From Flaveria trinervia (Eukaryota; Streptophyta; Magnoliopsida; Asterales; Asteraceae): a DNA stretch of 64,000 nucleotides. The notes under the pieces are model-generated. The model saw nothing but the letters and a program-made list of their open reading frames with translations. It made no database searches and was not told where the DNA came from. Position 1 is the stretch's first letter. Each line of letters opens with the position of its first letter. Below, in pieces: positions 9,948 to 24,000 of the stretch. The DNA lies in contig CM046457.1 of NCBI GenBank assembly GCA_025506515.1, forward strand, positions 44,180,288-44,244,287, read 5' to 3'. Made by a program: the position numbers and the translations under genes.

Positions 9948-12900
9948 CTACTCAAGTTTAATCATCCCAATAGCTGATATGAGATTTTTAAATCTTTACT
10001 CATTAAAAGCTTTAGTGAAAAAGTTCATCTGCGTTAACCTTGACTAATTTGATCAAGCCCTCTTCAAAGTTATCTCTAATCAAGTAATACCTGATATTGA
10101 TGTGTTTAGTCCTTGAGTGCTGCACAAGATTCTCTATAATAGAGATGGTACTGTTGTTGTCTATATGAATGGGAGTTTCTTTAATGTTGAACCCATAGTC
10201 CAGCATCTGATTCTGATCCAAAGCACTTGAGCACAGCAGCTTGCAACAGCAATGTATTCAGCTTTAGCAAATGATGCATAGACAAAGGATTGCTTTTTGC
10301 ATTGCCATAAGACAACCCTTCCAGTAAGAAACTAACATCCCCCTGATGTAGACTTTCAGTCATATTGCATCCACCATAATCACTATCTGTATATGCATAC
10401 AGATTAAAGTCATAATTCTTTGGATACCAAAGGCCAAGTGTTGAGGCACCCTTGAGGTATCTTAAAATTCTTTTGATAGTGATAAGATGTGACATCTTAG
10501 GGTTGGCTTGATATTTTGCACACACACATATGACAAACATGATATCAGACTTGCTAGCTTTAAGGTACATAAGAGACCCAATCATAGCCCTATAGAGATG
10601 TTCATCCACACACTTCCCCTCAAGGTCAGGCCCAAGGGAGTGGTTTCTTGCTATAGGTGTCTTAGCAACCTTACAATCAGTCATGTTGAAACTTTTGAGT
10701 ATGTCTTGAACATACTTTGACTGACTTATAAAGATGCCATCTTCAACTTGCTTCACTTGAATTCCAAGAAAGAAATTGAGTTCCCCCATGGCACTCATTT
10801 CAAATCTATCCTTCATCAGCTTCTCAAAGTCTTTGTAGAGCTTTGGATTAGTTGAACCAAAGATGATGTCATCTACATACACTTGAGCTAGCATCTTCCG
10901 GTTCCTTTGATGAAGAGAGTTCCATCTATAGTACCTCTTCTGTATCCATGCTTGCAGAGATACGAAGATAGAGTCTCATACCACTTTCTTGGTGCTTCGT
11001 GCAACCCATAAAGAGCCTTATCAAGCCTGCATACATATTCAGGATGATCAAGATCTACAAAGCCAGGTGGTTGTTTGACATACACCTCTTCATCAATCAA
11101 CCCATAGAGAAAAGCACACTTGACATCAAGTTGATAGACCTTGAATTTCTTGGATGCAACAAATGCCAACGATATCCTAACAACTTCCAGTCTTGCTACA
11201 AGAGCAAAGACATCTATGTAGTCAATTACTTCTTCTTGTATGTACCCTTGAACAACTAGTCTAGCTTTGTTTTTGATGACAAGTCCTCTATCATCCTTCT
11301 TATTCCTAAAAGCCCATTTTCTTCCAATAGTATTCTTCTCATGAGGAAGAGGACATAGGTTCCAAACCTTTTGCCTCTTGAATTGAAGCAGCTCCTCTTG
11401 CATAGCTTCAACCCAACTTCCATCCTTTAGACCCTTATCAGTTTTCTTAGACTCTATCTGAGAAAAGAAACAAGAGTGAAAACAAACATTTGCATCATGG
11501 GTTTGTCCTCTTGTTCTTACCCCTGAATCAACATCTCCAATGATGTTTGAGATGGAATAAGACTTGTGGATCCTTAGCTGAAGGATCACAACAAGTTGCC
11601 GAGAGAGATCTAAATTAGAGAAATTTAGATCTGACATTGATGTTTCTCCCTCCTTATCAACACACTTATCAAGTGAGACTTGATTCAATGAGTGTGTGAC
11701 ATCATTGATGTTGTCTTCAATGGAGTGGTTGTCAGCGTCGAAAAATTCTTGATCACTTTCACCACCACCATGGTCTTCTACATTTGAAGCTTCTTATCTG
11801 GTTGTTGAGCCTCTGAGCTAGAATTTGAAGGCATCTTAGATGTATTAGCTAAATTGGTCATTGTTGGGCTGATAGAAACTTCATTTGTAGAATTAGTTAC
11901 AATTGGAGCTGAAGTTGTATAGCTTGAAGGTCTTTTCAGCTCAAATCTTGGATCAGGATCACCTGTTGGTAGAATATTTGTAGACCCTAAAACATTCTCA
12001 CAAGATTTGTTAAAACATTTGGTACCTAAATCAAGATCAAATAGCCAATCAGGACCTGGACCAGTTACACTGGCTGTTGTTCAATGAAAGTCATATTGGC
12101 TGACTCCTCAACAATCCCAGTTCTAAGATTGTATTCTCTATAAGCCTTAGCTTGGGAAGGGTACCCAATGAAATGTCCATTATCTAATTTCTCAACAAAT
12201 TTGGAAATTTGATCTTTGGTATTCACGATGGTGCAAGGACATCCAAATGACCTGAGAAAACCAATGAAAGGTTTCCTCTTGTGCCAAAGTTCATAAGGAG
12301 CCTTACCATGTGTCTTAACGACTAAAACCCTATTTTGCATATAGCAGTCTGTGTTGACTACCTCCGCCCAAAAGGTGATGGGCAGTTTAGAGTCAGACAA
12401 CATAGTTCTTGTAGCTTCAATACGTGTCATGTTTCTCCTCTCAGCAACACCATTTTGCTAAGGAGTCCTGGGAGCACTATATTTTCTTGTAATAACCTTT
12501 TCATCACAAAATATATTAAGGATTTGGTTCTTGAATTTAGTTTTATGGTTTTGACCTTGTGATGAGAATGATTCTAAATCTTTAAGATGAAATTCTTCAA
12601 AATCTAAGGAGTCTCATTCTTAGTTCTAAGAAAGAAGACCCAAGTGAATCATGTAAAATCATATGTGATCACTAAACAATAAGAGGTCCTTCCTAGACTC
12701 ATTACACTAGTGGGGCCAAAGAGATCAATATGTAACAAGTGTAGGGGAGTAGTGATGCAGTTTCTTTCATTTGGCTTGTGATATACCTTATCTTGCTTCC
12801 CTTTCAGGGATGCAACACAATGGTCATCACTTGTAAACTCTTTCTTTGGCATTCCAGTTACCAAATCATTCTTAATTAGCTTATTCATTTTGTTAAAGTT

Positions 12901-13366
12901 TACATGGAACATTCTTTTATGCTAGAGAAAAGACTCATCACTATTTGCTTTAGACAGAAAGCACAAAACTTTTCCTGAGGAAGATGTTTCTTGCAGATCC
13001 ATCTTGTACATGTTCCCTTTCCTGGGGGCTCTGAGTAGGATATGCTCATGAGGAATGACCACCCCAGGCTTGATAACAATGCACTCATGCTTAGCGAAGA
13101 TCATGTTATGACTCTGATCACAAAAGTGAGGTACACTCAAAAGATTGTATCCAATCTTCTTGACAAAGTTTACCTTCTCATTGCTGAGCTTACCATTTGT
13201 GACCTTGCCCCTTCCAGATATGTAACCATCCTCATCTCCTCCAAAAGCAACTGGCCCTCCATAAATTCTTTCAAAGTTTTAGAGTAGTGACATATTGCCT
13301 ATCATGTGCCTGGAACAACCACTATCAACGATCCAGACATTCTTGTTTGTCTTGAGTTGTTCCTGC
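9948..13366 (-). pseudogene. pol: Pol polyprotein of B, broken
   Basis: Protease WIVDSGCSRHMIG is near 13330-13290. The GAG-pre-integrase segment and integrase start (LLHIDLFGP, about 12755-12730) follow. In the integrase the segment with the second catalytic aspartate is lost: against element C about 13 bases are missing near 12540. The third acidic region is also altered (ATRTM segment at 12430-12400). Reverse transcriptase runs from about 11440 to 10790, with ARLVVQGY and AQVYVDDIIFGS, and RNase H ends IGMIKLE at 9950. There are frame changes near 12912, 12430, 10890 and 10200 and several stops. The family role is reverse transcription and integration; this copy cannot be active. Confidence 0.88.
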
Positions 13367-15588
13367 ACAAAAGAGATGGTTAGTTACATTTGGAAACCCA
13401 AGCCTTGCTTGTCTTGGGTTTATCAAAAGAAGTTAAAGGTAATGAAATAGTAATTGATCCTATAGTCATATTTTGAGGATCCTTTGCTGTTGTTGATAGA
13501 CAACTTTCAGTCACATGGTCTTTCTTGAACATCCACACCACCTTTGGAAGTTTAGACTTGACCTTCAATACTTCGAAAGTTTTACTGACTTCGGAAGTAT
13601 GACCGGCCCTTTGGAAGATCTTGCTATCACTGCAACAGGCTTTAGTGATTCAGAAGTATTCCTTTCTTCTCAGACCAAATTTTCTTCTGAAAGCAATTTT
13701 TCACTTGCCTTCATCTTTATTTTGGAGCTTTTGAAGGAAACAGATTTTCCTTCCGAAGCTAGTTTTTTCTTGGAACTCTTGGAGGTCTCTTCCTTGGTCA
13801 TATGGAGAGTACTTCTTGGATTCTAAAAACAATCCTTAGTAAGATGAGAAATACTCCCACAAATTACATAATTCATTTTCTTCTTCCTAAGAGCCTTCTT
13901 ATGAGAACAAGGATGAACTTGATGACTTTCCCTCTTCACCTTCATCTTTGCAGATGCTGTGATAGTTCTTTTAGGGTGAGAACTACACTTGGAGCTAGAT
14001 AGTTCAGGCTGTGTAGCAGTGGTACACAACTGATCAGCCTTTTTCTTGATGCTGAGATGATTTGAACATGAACCAAAACTCTTGATACTGGAGTTCAAAT
14101 TGATGTCTTCAGTCTTAACCACTTCAAACCCTATTGAGATAAAAACTTGCTTTTGCTTAGAGTCAAAAGTGGCCTTGATCTCTTGAGCATTCTTTGCTTT
14201 TCTCTTGCTCTTTTTGTTCAAGTTCTTTCTCATAGACTTGGTTATCACAGGCTTTTTACTCTCCTCAAAAGGATAGTGACCCTTCTTAGAATCCTCCTCT
14301 TCATTCTTCTCAGAGGCATTCTCCACTATCACTTCTTCATCCTCTTCAGTCAAGGTGTCTATAAGAGGAAGCTCATCTTCATAAGTTCCACACCTAGGAG
14401 ATCTTACAGACAAGATTGTGTGTGGAGGAGCTATCTCACCAGATCCCAGTCCCTGCTTATTTTGATAACAAACTTTTACATGCAAGGATGAGGATATAAT
14501 GTCCTGAAGGTCTCTTCTCCAAAAGCACATTTTTCTACCCTGGCTTTGTTGATCACAAGCTCAGCCTGGCATTCAGTCAATTTGGTTATGAGTTCTTTTA
14601 TCTGAGTCCTGTAGTTGATGTGTTCATGTTTAAGAACTGAAATGGTTTTCTCTAAGTCCTCTATCTTTATCTTATAGTCATTTTTAGATCTTTTGGAATT
14701 AGATTTTAAGATATTTAAGGACTCAAGATTAGATCTCATCTCTAAGTTGTAGGACCTATGCCTATTTACTTTTGCAATACATTCAGGTGTATAAAGATGT
14801 TCTAATACCTTTGCTTCATCATGGTCAGCCATCAGTGCTTGGTTAGGAGATGCATCTTCCACCTGAAAACTCTAGTAAAATCCTCCTTCTTTAACAGCAA
14901 CTGCAGCTTACTGCTTTGGCTTCTCATTCTGGGTGGCTTTCTTAGTGTAGTTTGGTCTTGTTTGTGCTTGGCAACCATTTTTCCTTGGTGCCTTGCACTC
15001 CCTAGCAAAGTGACCCATTTGGTTACAGTTGTAACACTTGACTTTGCTTTTATCCAGTCAAAACTTTCCACTGGCTGTATTATTGGGATACTTCCTTGCC
15101 GTCCTCTTGTCGAACTTCTTGCCCCTATGAGTGAGAAGAGCCATCTGCTGGACTATTTCCATGTACTCCGGGTTATGTAGATCGATATAGTCTAAGTTTT
15201 CAAAGGTGAATAGAAAGTTGTCTGGGCTTTCATCAGAAGACACAAAGGCATGTGAAGAACTTGTCTCTTGGAATAGGCTTCCTTGAGTGTAGTTTTCTCT
15301 TGGTGTCTCCGGGAAGGTGATGAAAGGACCCTTTTGTGAGTTGTCAGGGTAGCATATAAGCTGATGTTAAGGTTCTATGCTGTCCCTTTCAGTCACATGT
15401 AAGGCTGGACTCATTTGATTGCTGGAGTTACCAGATGAGCCTTGCATGTTCATCTCCATCTAGTATCCATTGAGAATACCATACAACTCAGTCAAAGTGA
15501 GAGTCTTAAGGTTCTCAGTCCTCTTGATAACAACATAATAATATGTCCATTTCCTAGGAAGAGAGGACATGAACTTCCTTACAATGTC
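13367..15588 (-). pseudogene. gag: Distal gag of B (nucleocapsid part), broken
   Basis: This continues the B gag after the A insertion. The first zinc knuckle [14 protein letters not shown] lies near 15045-15000. A long coiled coil follows, with YKIKIEDLEKTISVLKHEH (14862-14476 frame). The second knuckle region has YVICGSISHLTKDC, in which the first cysteine has become tyrosine against the intact CVMCDSTTHIAKDC of C. Near the end the coding sequence is full of CTTCGGAAG-type phrases (13560-13760). Gag ends ...WVSKCN followed by TAA near 13386. A CTCTTTTGTGCAGG stretch then precedes pol, which is in a different frame here because one base is missing relative to C. Confidence 0.82.
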
Positions 15589-16327
15589 TGTAGATACATG
15601 TGTACGTAGTTTATGAGTTTATGCAAAATGTCTTTATTGTCTTACACATATGTAATAGAATGGGTACTTAATGAAATACAATGTGTGGTTGTGCTTATAA
15701 TGTTGAATACTTTATTTCTTAGTATGTAATAACGATTATTGAACTAACTATATAGGTTTGTGGTTGTTTGAATAGATCTAAGTCAAATAATGATTGTGAA
15801 ATGTATTCAAACTTAATCATATGAAGTTCTCATGCGATTGGCCCATGCTAATGGACCATACGCACGAACAACTTCATGCTAATGAACCAGTCGCACGACT
15901 AAACTAGGAGACTGGATCAGTCACATGATTGTAACATGAGATTGACTCAGTCGCACGACTGAACACTCAGTTGTGCGAATGGATCAACCGCATGACTTAA
16001 TTGCACGACTGAACCATGCTAATGGTTCAGTCGCCCGAATGAGAAACCCTAACCTATAAATACCACTTAAATCGTGGAAAAACATAACACTTCGAAAACC
16101 TACGTACTAATTTGTACCCTAGCCGTCCAGAGATCTCTAAGAACCTGTTCCAAGTTTATAGATCACACTAGATCGATTACCAATTGTTCTTAACGTTTAG
16201 ATTCAATCTACAATTGTTTCTACGTGTATTCTCACTTATTGGATCGCTAATCAAGTAGGATTCCGCACTATTTGATTCGGTGTACACATATATTAGTTAG
16301 TATTTCGTTCAATACACGATCCTGGCA
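15589..16327 (+). mobile_element. 5' LTR of A
   Basis: 739 bases from TGTAGATACATG to CCTGGCA. The region 15830-16045 is filled with a degenerate symmetric box, best seen as CAGTCGCACGACTG near 15950-15965, with relatives such as CAATTGCACGACTG. The boxes stop just before TATAAATA (16054-16061). Confidence 0.93.
16054..16061 (+). promoter_or_regulatory. TATA box of the A 5' LTR
   Basis: The sequence is CCTATAAATACC, directly downstream of the box array. In the 3' LTR the matching segment reads CCTACTCAAATCG and has lost the TATA (about 49130-49142). Confidence 0.7.
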
Positions 16328-16329
16328 AG

Positions 16330-16346
16330 TGGTATCAGAGCTTTGA
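16330..16346 (+). other. Primer-binding site of A
   Basis: TGGTATCAGAGCTTTGA starts two bases after the LTR. It fits plant initiator methionine tRNA. Confidence 0.9.
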
Positions 16347-16835
16347 CTCTTGATTTACGTGTGATTCAATCGTTTTTTATACAAAATTGTGTTTTTTTCA
16401 CTAAAAACGCAATCTTTTTGTGTCAAACGGTGTCTTAGACGTCTCCAGTTCGTAAAGTTAACCTTTTTCGGCATACAGAAATTAGGGTTAGTGAAAATTC
16501 AAGTTTTTGTGTCCAAAATACCTTAAACCTACGAATTTTCAAGTTTCAGCAGCTTTAGTCGCACGATTGACTTAATCGCCCGACTGAATTCATACGCATC
16601 CCTCATACGCATCCCTCATACGCACGATTGGACTCATTCGTACCTCCATTCGTACGACTGAAATGTCTAGTCGCATTGCTTATTCGCACCTGTCCATACG
16701 TACGATTGATTCATCCGCATTGGTTCATTCGCATGTTTGAGCCATCTGCATTGTTCAATCGCATGATTAGCCTAATCGCACACCTCCATTCGCACAAGTA
16801 AAGTAGTTTTGTTCCAAAGTTTAAAGATTATAGCA
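16347..16835 (+). repeat. Leader of A with additional symmetric boxes
   Basis: This is the non-coding region between the primer site and the gag ATG. From about 16550 to 16795 it holds more than ten degenerate boxes of the A type (for example AATCGCCCGACTGA and CATTCGTACGACTGA), so the boxes are not confined to the LTR. Confidence 0.75.
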
Positions 16836-19653
16836 ATGGAAAATCAGTACTCAGCGTTTATCGCAAGTAGGGATTCGAGGATCTAGAATCTATTGCTTCT
16901 GGAAAACGAAGTGGGGAATCACAACAAACCCCTTAAGCTAATCACGTTAGATGATTACCCGTAGTGGAAGCAAAGATTTGAGATTTACTTGAATGGCGTA
17001 GATCCCAATCTGTGGGAGTCAATAGAGACAGGGTACAACATGCCTGTAGGAGCAGATGGAGTCAAACTTACATTAAGGGGCATGACTGATGGACAAAAGG
17101 TTAAGTACAATGTTGAAAAGAAAGTCTATGCTTTGCTCACTCAGTCAATTCCGAAGGACATTTTCCATCAATTTTCTGAGAACAGCAAGCAAAGAAACTA
17201 TGGGATGCATTGGAAAAGAGATATGAGGGAAATGCATCATTGAAAGCTTTGAAGGCTAAAGCGTTGAAGGAGTTTGACAACTTCTCGTCAATAGGAAAGG
17301 AGAACTTGGACGATGTAATTGATCAGTTCTATCACTTGATGAGTGTGCTACACACTCATGGAGTCACCACTTCTATGGAAGACAAAGTTTCCAACTTTGC
17401 AGATGGGTTGCCTGAAAAGTGGGTTTCGTTTGTCTCCAACCTCAGACAGAATGATATGCTAGCAAAGTTAGACATCAATGACTTCATTCTGAAGCTGAGA
17501 GAAGAGGAGTTGAGAATGAAGTACAGGGCACAAAAGTTTACTTATGTTCAGAATCCAGCTCTGTACAATTCAACTCCACAAGCCAAAACGTCTAGAGCTC
17601 CACTACAAACAGCTTTTGTGTCAAGTTCCGCTAGTCCATCTCAAGCCTCTCCTTCAGGATCTAACACGTCAGGGTCGTCTGGTACCCAATACATTGCACT
17701 GAAGCAAATGCTACAAAACTGAAGACCAAGAATCTCGGGAATGTGACTGTTGAGGTAGCAAAGGAACACATGGACCTCTTAGCAACGGTATTCCACTCCT
17801 ATGATGGGCTAGTTGCTAGGAAAATTGGGAACTACCGTCTGGCAGATGAGGACTACGAGCAGGTTGATGAGACAGAGGTAGAAAGGATGGACATCATGTG
17901 GGCCTTAGCAAGTGCTGTTTGGAGAGCAAAGAAGTTTGTCAAGAAGACTGGACATAATCTGATTGCGACTAAGGACAAAACTTTTGGCTTTGACAAGACA
18001 AAAGTTACATGCTTCAATTGTGGGGAAAAGGAGCACTTCAAACGTGAATGTGTGAAGCCCAAGAAGACGGGAAATGGGAATCCATTCTCATCTTTCTCTC
18101 GTCAGGATAAACCCACGAGTAGTCCTACTTCGTCGAGCAAGGATCCTAAAGCCTTAACAGCTCATGGTGATGAAGGACAAGATTGGAGCTTCCGGTTTGT
18201 GTCTCCGGGAGAATCCAACATTACTAGTGTCAAGGATCTAGATGACGACTCAGCAAGTGAGGGTGATATTGCAGTGGAGCTCGTGATGTCAAACATTGAA
18301 GAACCTGCAATAGTAGTTGATCACCTACCTGAAGAAAGGACAAGTACAACAAGTCCAAAATCACAAGAACCAAAGAAGTCAGACATTACTTTGATAGCCG
18401 ATTCAACCACTCCCTCTCAGGTAAGTTCTACTACTCAACGATTCAATAATCATGCCTGTTCTGATTGTAATAATTTAGGGAAAGCATTGATTTAAAATTT
18501 TCTAGGTTATTATATCATAATGATAGCTTAGTAAAGGACTTACAACAATGAATAGAAGCCAATAGAGTTCTAAAACAAAATGAGCATAGTTACAAAGAAA
18601 AGATAGATCTTTTGAACAAATAGCTTAGGGAAACCGAAGTAGTAGCCTTTAACCAAGCTAATGACATTAGGTTCTATCTAAACTCCCTTGAAGACACTAA
18701 GAAACAAAAGGCAGTTTTGGAAGTAGAAGTTAATTCACTAAAACAAAAACTACATAGTTGGACAAGTTCATCCCACATTGTCCAACACTTAGTGAGAGAG
18801 CGCAATAATGGGGAGGGATTGGGATATAAAGTGGTTCCACCACCACATGAGACCTTGATGAATGCAAAAAGTAAACCAATAAATAATAACCCAATCAGGA
18901 TCATGTGGTGTCCACTCCTCTTGTAAGTGATCTAGATTCCGAATGTAAACCAAATGATTCTGTCACTAAACAAAAGGATACCACTTCAAAATCAAAAGGT
19001 AAAATGCCTTGTGTAAATTTGGACGAAAAATTTGAAAAGGTTAAAGTTAAGTCTGGGTCAACCAAGTCTAATTCTGAACCCAAAAAGACCAAACAAATTA
19101 ACCACCCACGTGCTTCATGTCTAAGTCTAGAGAAACAAAAAGGTAAAGATGTTAAAAATGTTCAAACAATAAATTTTGTTAAACCAGATAAAACATCTAA
19201 ACAAGAAGTTACAAAACCCAAACAGAATAAAGTCACTCGTATGTCACATACTTCTCCACAGATATTGATAAATCGTCAAGTTGAAAGCAGATCATGCTAC
19301 AACTATGGAAAGTATGGGCACATTGCGTCTTATTATCCTTATTATCAGACGCTAAAGAAGAAGGTTGAACTTTATGACACTAAAGTAAGCTCTTCCAAAA
19401 GAAGATCCATGACTCCACCAAAAAGGGTGAGTGAACCTAAAGTTCAACCTATCAACCAGTCGTATGTTTATCACAAACAGGCCTTGCATTAGACTGGCTT
19501 ATGGAAAGAGAAATCTATCCATGAATCTGATAATGAGAACAAGAAGACCATAGATCTTCCTCAACCTCAAAAGGTCAATGGGTGGAATTTATGTTGTGTG
19601 ATGCCTTTGGGTCACCCAAGCTAGTTAAGGCTTGGGTCCCTAACCTCAACTAA
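16836..19653 (+). pseudogene. gag: Gag of A, broken
   Basis: The start MENQYSAFIASRDS at 16836 is followed by stops and frame changes at about 16880, 16960 and 17215. The capsid-like middle part is at 17210-17722 (KALKEFDNFSSIGKENLDD, VSNFADGLPEKW), typical of plant Copia gag (UBN2-like). The zinc knuckle CFNCGEKEHFKREC at 18013-18054 is intact. The region 18500-18900 encodes a charged coiled coil (QKAVLEVEVNSLKQKL). A second knuckle near 19290-19335 reads CYNYGKYGHIASYY and has lost its cysteine pattern. Gag ends ...AWVPNLN with TAA at 19651-19653. Pol continues in the same frame after the stop. Confidence 0.85.
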
Positions 19654-20156
19654 TCATTTCCATTGTATATGCAGGGTGTTCGCTAGAGTGCTGAAACAAA
19701 CACTTGGATTATAGATAGCGGAGCATCAAGGCACATGATTGAAACCGGGCACTCCTATCAAACGTCAAACAAATCAAAGGAGGTCATGTTTCTTTTGCTG
19801 GAAACAAAGGAGGGTACATCATAGCTCAAGGGGAGGTAGGGAACCAGAAAGTAAGTTTGATAAGGTAAACTCGTTCACAACTACAAAAAAATTACTTTCT
19901 GTGTCCCAAATATGTGACAAAGGCTTTAAAGTAGTTTTTGATAACAAAAAATTGCTATTCCTGAAAAGGACTAGGTGATCCAGAAGGACCAAGTCTTAAT
20001 GCAGCCTCAAGATATAATGACCTTTATGTCTTGGATCTATCGAAGGCCTCCACAAATGATCATCAAGTACAGTGCTCCTGTCAAAGCTACAGAGAAGGAC
20101 TCAATCTCCTTGCATAGGCGAATGGGGCACATCAATCCATGGAAGATGAACCACTT
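19654..20156 (+). pseudogene. pol: Pol of A, left piece: protease and GAG-pre-integrase
   Basis: The protease motif TWIIDSGASRHM is at about 19701-19738, in the frame that follows the gag stop, with an extra TAG just before it. A frameshift follows. The GAG-pre-integrase motif SLHRRMGHINPWKMNH is at about 20107-20154. E2 then interrupts at 20157. The integrase catalytic core is not found on either side of E2 and appears to be deleted. Confidence 0.82.
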
Positions 20157-21015
20157 TGACAGGATCAGTGATCACAAGTTTGATGTATCAGAATACAAAG
20201 CAACGGAATACAAACTAGAATTAGACAAATTGTAGCAAGCAATCGATACTTGTAAGCATTAAGATCGCATACGGTTATAGGAGAGAATATATATTTCTGA
20301 TTTCAAGGAATGGTATAGATGTAGAATATTTCTAATCAAATCAATCATTCATCCATTCATTCACTCATTCATCTTAGATTACAATAGGTTGTCACTCCTT
20401 ATAGAGTGCAACAATCACTGCTGTTATCACGGAAAGTGACAACAGGCAGATCTAATACAAAAATAACTAATTCTTAACAAACTACTGAAATGTTCACAAC
20501 TACTGAGAACATATCAGCATGTTAAGTACAAAATATAAAACTACTGAAACTACAACGACTGAAGAACAAGCTCTTCAGTCGTTTTACAAAACTACTGAAA
20601 CATAAAAATATAAAACTACTGATATCACACTACTGAAGAAGTACTCTTCAGCAGTTGTGACAAACTACTGAGGCTTCAGTACTTGATCTTCAGACTTTGA
20701 CCTTCAGGTGTTTCATCAGCTGATGACTTCAGTAGATACCATCAGCTGATGTCTTCAGTCTTTGTCTTCAGACCTTGTACATCAGTTGTTGATCTTCAGC
20801 ACTTGTAAACTCTTCAGCTGTTGTACTTCAGTACTTTGGTCTTTCAGCTTCAGCACTTGTGGTCTTCAGCTGTTGAGGTCTTCAACACTTGATCTTCAGC
20901 TGTTGAAGTCTTCAGCACTTGTCAAACTACTGATGAGGCTTTCAGCAGTTGTTGTGATACCATGTGGGACTTAGAGGTTTTCTGATCTTGGCTCATTGGT
21001 TCTTTTGGTCCAACA
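20157..21015 (-). mobile_element. 3' LTR of E2
   Basis: It reads TGACAGGATC...TCCAACA on the plus strand and is preceded, in element orientation, by a polypurine tract. The 12-bp inverted repeat with arms AACGACTGAAGA/TCTTCAGTCGTT lies near 20555-20584. The TATA segment is shortened here (CTTATAGAG, against CTTATATAGAG in the 5' LTR). Confidence 0.93.
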
Positions 21016-21030
21016 AACTCCCCCTGAACC
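21016..21030 (-). other. Polypurine tract of E2
   Basis: On the minus strand GGTTCAGGGGGAGTT immediately precedes the 3' LTR. This is the usual primer for plus-strand DNA synthesis. Confidence 0.88.
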
Positions 21031-24000
21031 AATGCAGCCAAAACCTCTAACTTATTTATTCTCCCACTATTGATGGCAAGATGTTGGTCTTTTTCCTTCT
21101 TGATCAGTAGAGAAGATGACCCATGTAAGCTCCGGCCTGGGAAGAAATCTCAAATATTTGTTTGGCAGAGTATGAATGGGAACTCTGTTTTGGGGAACTG
21201 GACACAGAGTTGTTATCCCATTCATGAGATTTACTTCCCCATAATGAGTCTGTATGACTCACGAACATAGGCCTCAAGGAGAACAACTTGTTCCTCCTGA
21301 GAGAGTTCTTCTGCTCCTCCTTCGAAGAAGAACTCTGGACCATAGTACTCTGATAAGTACTTCATGGTCCTGCCATTTTTCAGCTCCACCATAGTTACCT
21401 CCCTATATACATTCATCAGGATGGTTGCCTTCAAGGAGTAACTGGAGCTCATTCTTCTGGATGTCTTCAAGCTTTTTATATAACAACCCCTTCTTAATCA
21501 TCTTGTTTTCTAGTAAGGCTTGAGGGGTCTTCTTTGCTTGGTGAGCTTTCTTGAATTCATCAATGATTTCCCAAGGTGAGACTACAACGGCCAACATGAT
21601 GGTAGACTCTATTGTTTTTCGTACCTGGCCGTTGTATCTGTGTGGGATAGTTCTTTTTGGATTCTGAACTCACCTTGGGGTCTGGCCATACTCTCACTCT
21701 CTCCTTCTGATACTGAAAGGTGTGCCTGAGAGTGTACAGCCTTTGAGCATGCCTTTCATGGCTTGAATAGATGATGACTGAGGAAATTCCTTGTCAACCA
21801 TCTTCAACAGTTGCTCATCGTGCTGTTTCTGCTGTTTTCTTCTTCTATTGACTCTGACCATTTCCCTTTGAGAGTCAGGTGTGATCATGGGTTGACTTCG
21901 GGGTTTTGGTAGCTTCAGAACAGCAGAGAGTGGCAGACTGTCATCTTCATCCTCTCTTCTTCTTCTTCTTCCATCCTCAGCACCCTTCTCCTCCTTCGGG
22001 TACATCACTGGATGATGGTTGGGTTGGTGAAGGGATTGGTTTGAAGAATGAGGATGTTTGGATTTTGGCTTAGAGGTGGTTGGGAGATTTGAGGGATAAG
22101 ATCTGTTTGAGTGGGTGGAAGGGAAGGTTGATCTAGCATCCTTGTAGTTAGTTTCGCCTTTGTGAGTTTAGCCATCTCTAACCTTTTACCAGCCCTGGTC
22201 ATCAAGGGCTTCCACAATAATCCCTTTGTTGAATTGCTCAGACAAACAGATTCTGGTGGCTATAGCCAGAATGCTGTCCCTGGTCCATGCGCGGATCTCC
22301 ATTAATGATCTTCCAAGTATTTTGCAATAAAGCGGATCATTATTCCAATCTCTCTTTCTCAAGAGCATCATACCCTGCCCATCGGGTTTGTATCTCTTGT
22401 ACTTCTAACCTTCTGATCTCACTATCCAGTGTGGCTGTGTCAAACCCCTGCCTGAAGAGTTGTTCAATTATTTTATCCATGGATCGGGTGTGTGGTGTCA
22501 GCTTCTTTGACCAGCTCCTCCAAGGATTTGTCTTCAGCAGTGTGATCATCAGCACTTCTCTTTCGCTTGTAAGTGATCAGAGGTTGCTTTTCTTTTTCTT
22601 CCTCTTGCTTCTTTCCTCTGTTCTTTTCCTCTTCTTTTCTTTCACTGCAGTACTCTCCCTTTTTGGTTGCATTGGAGGAAGGGGTTTGTACCGCAGAAAG
22701 AGTCTTTTGGACAGCAGCATCAACCAAGGGCTGTAATGTTGAGGAAAGCCTCTCATCAATGGCTTTGATCACTATATCAGTGATTATGGGTGTGATGAGA
22801 GGGAGGGAATTTTGGAGTACAGCACCTATTTGCTCAGGAGGGTTCTGTTCCTGAGAAGTAGGGCCTGAAGCAGAGGCAGGTGGTTGATTTTGGAGTGGCT
22901 CGGTGTTTGGGAAACCTTCAAGGGAAGGTGCCATCTGTGGGTGGATAGAGGCAGATGGTCTTTCTCCCTGTGAGAGTTGGTCAAGTAGGTTTTGCAGCCT
23001 ACTGACTTTCTCTTCAAGGAGTGTGTTCTGGGCAAGAACATCATAGAAGAAGCCCAGGTCATCATCAGCGAAGCTGAATCAGCTGACCTCCTGCTTAGAG
23101 TAGGATTTACATGCACTGGGTGTAGACCAGTTGGTGCATGTGCCCCTTGTGCTTGGTACTGGGGACTTCCAGCCTCAGGACAATGTCCATCATCAGCTGT
23201 TGCCTCTAGTGAGGTCTTAGCAATGTTACCAGCCGCACTCTGGTCATGTGCTGAGTCAGAGGAGTGGGCAGCCTCACTAGATATTCTAAGCTCCTTGTCT
23301 ACACCAGGAGATAGAATTGGGAAACCCCTGTGCTGTGGGTTCTCAAGGGCACTGTGTTCCTCCCCCTCAATTGTAGAGGTATTCCCAGTAGTAAGTGGTT
23401 TCTGGGGAGGGGGTGAGGAGTGCAATTGAGTCAGCACTTGTGCAACTATTAAAGTTGGGCTGTGAGGGGCGGTTGTTTGGGGTGAGGGGATAGAAGCAGT
23501 GTGCACCTGGGGAGGTTGGTGCTCTTCAATGGCAATCTCCTCAAGTGAGGAAGATCCCAGATAAGTAGGTGCCCTTGAGTGGTTGCTGCAGGCTCCTGTT
23601 GAGAGGAAGCCTGAGCGGCTGTGGCTGGAGGAGTCATTGTATCCACTAGGGGGTTTGTACTAGTGGATATATCCTGCGTTTGTGTTGCAGGGGCATCCTC
23701 AGGGGACTCAATTCCCTGAGTAGCCGTTTTGGGTTTCTTTTTGGTGGGTTTGGTGGGGACTTTGGATTTGGAGGTGGTGGCTGGGGTGTTCCAGCTGCGT
23801 GGGTTTTCGCAGCTTGGCAGCCATTTTAGTGTCCGGTCAGAGTTGTGCCGGGAGTATACTTCCGGCAAAAAACACCGTAGCAGGGACTCCCAAGCCAACA
23901 AGTCCCTCAGCATTAAGCTGGTCTGTATAATGGCCATTATGAACCGTGGATAAAGTATCCAACGGTTGGCAGTTAGTTTTTGAGCCATATCTTTGAGCTC

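Noticed and set aside
22573..23429. Plus-strand frames opposite the E2 env-like gene.
   Set aside because: They lie antisense to the linker and coiled-coil coding region and show no domain.
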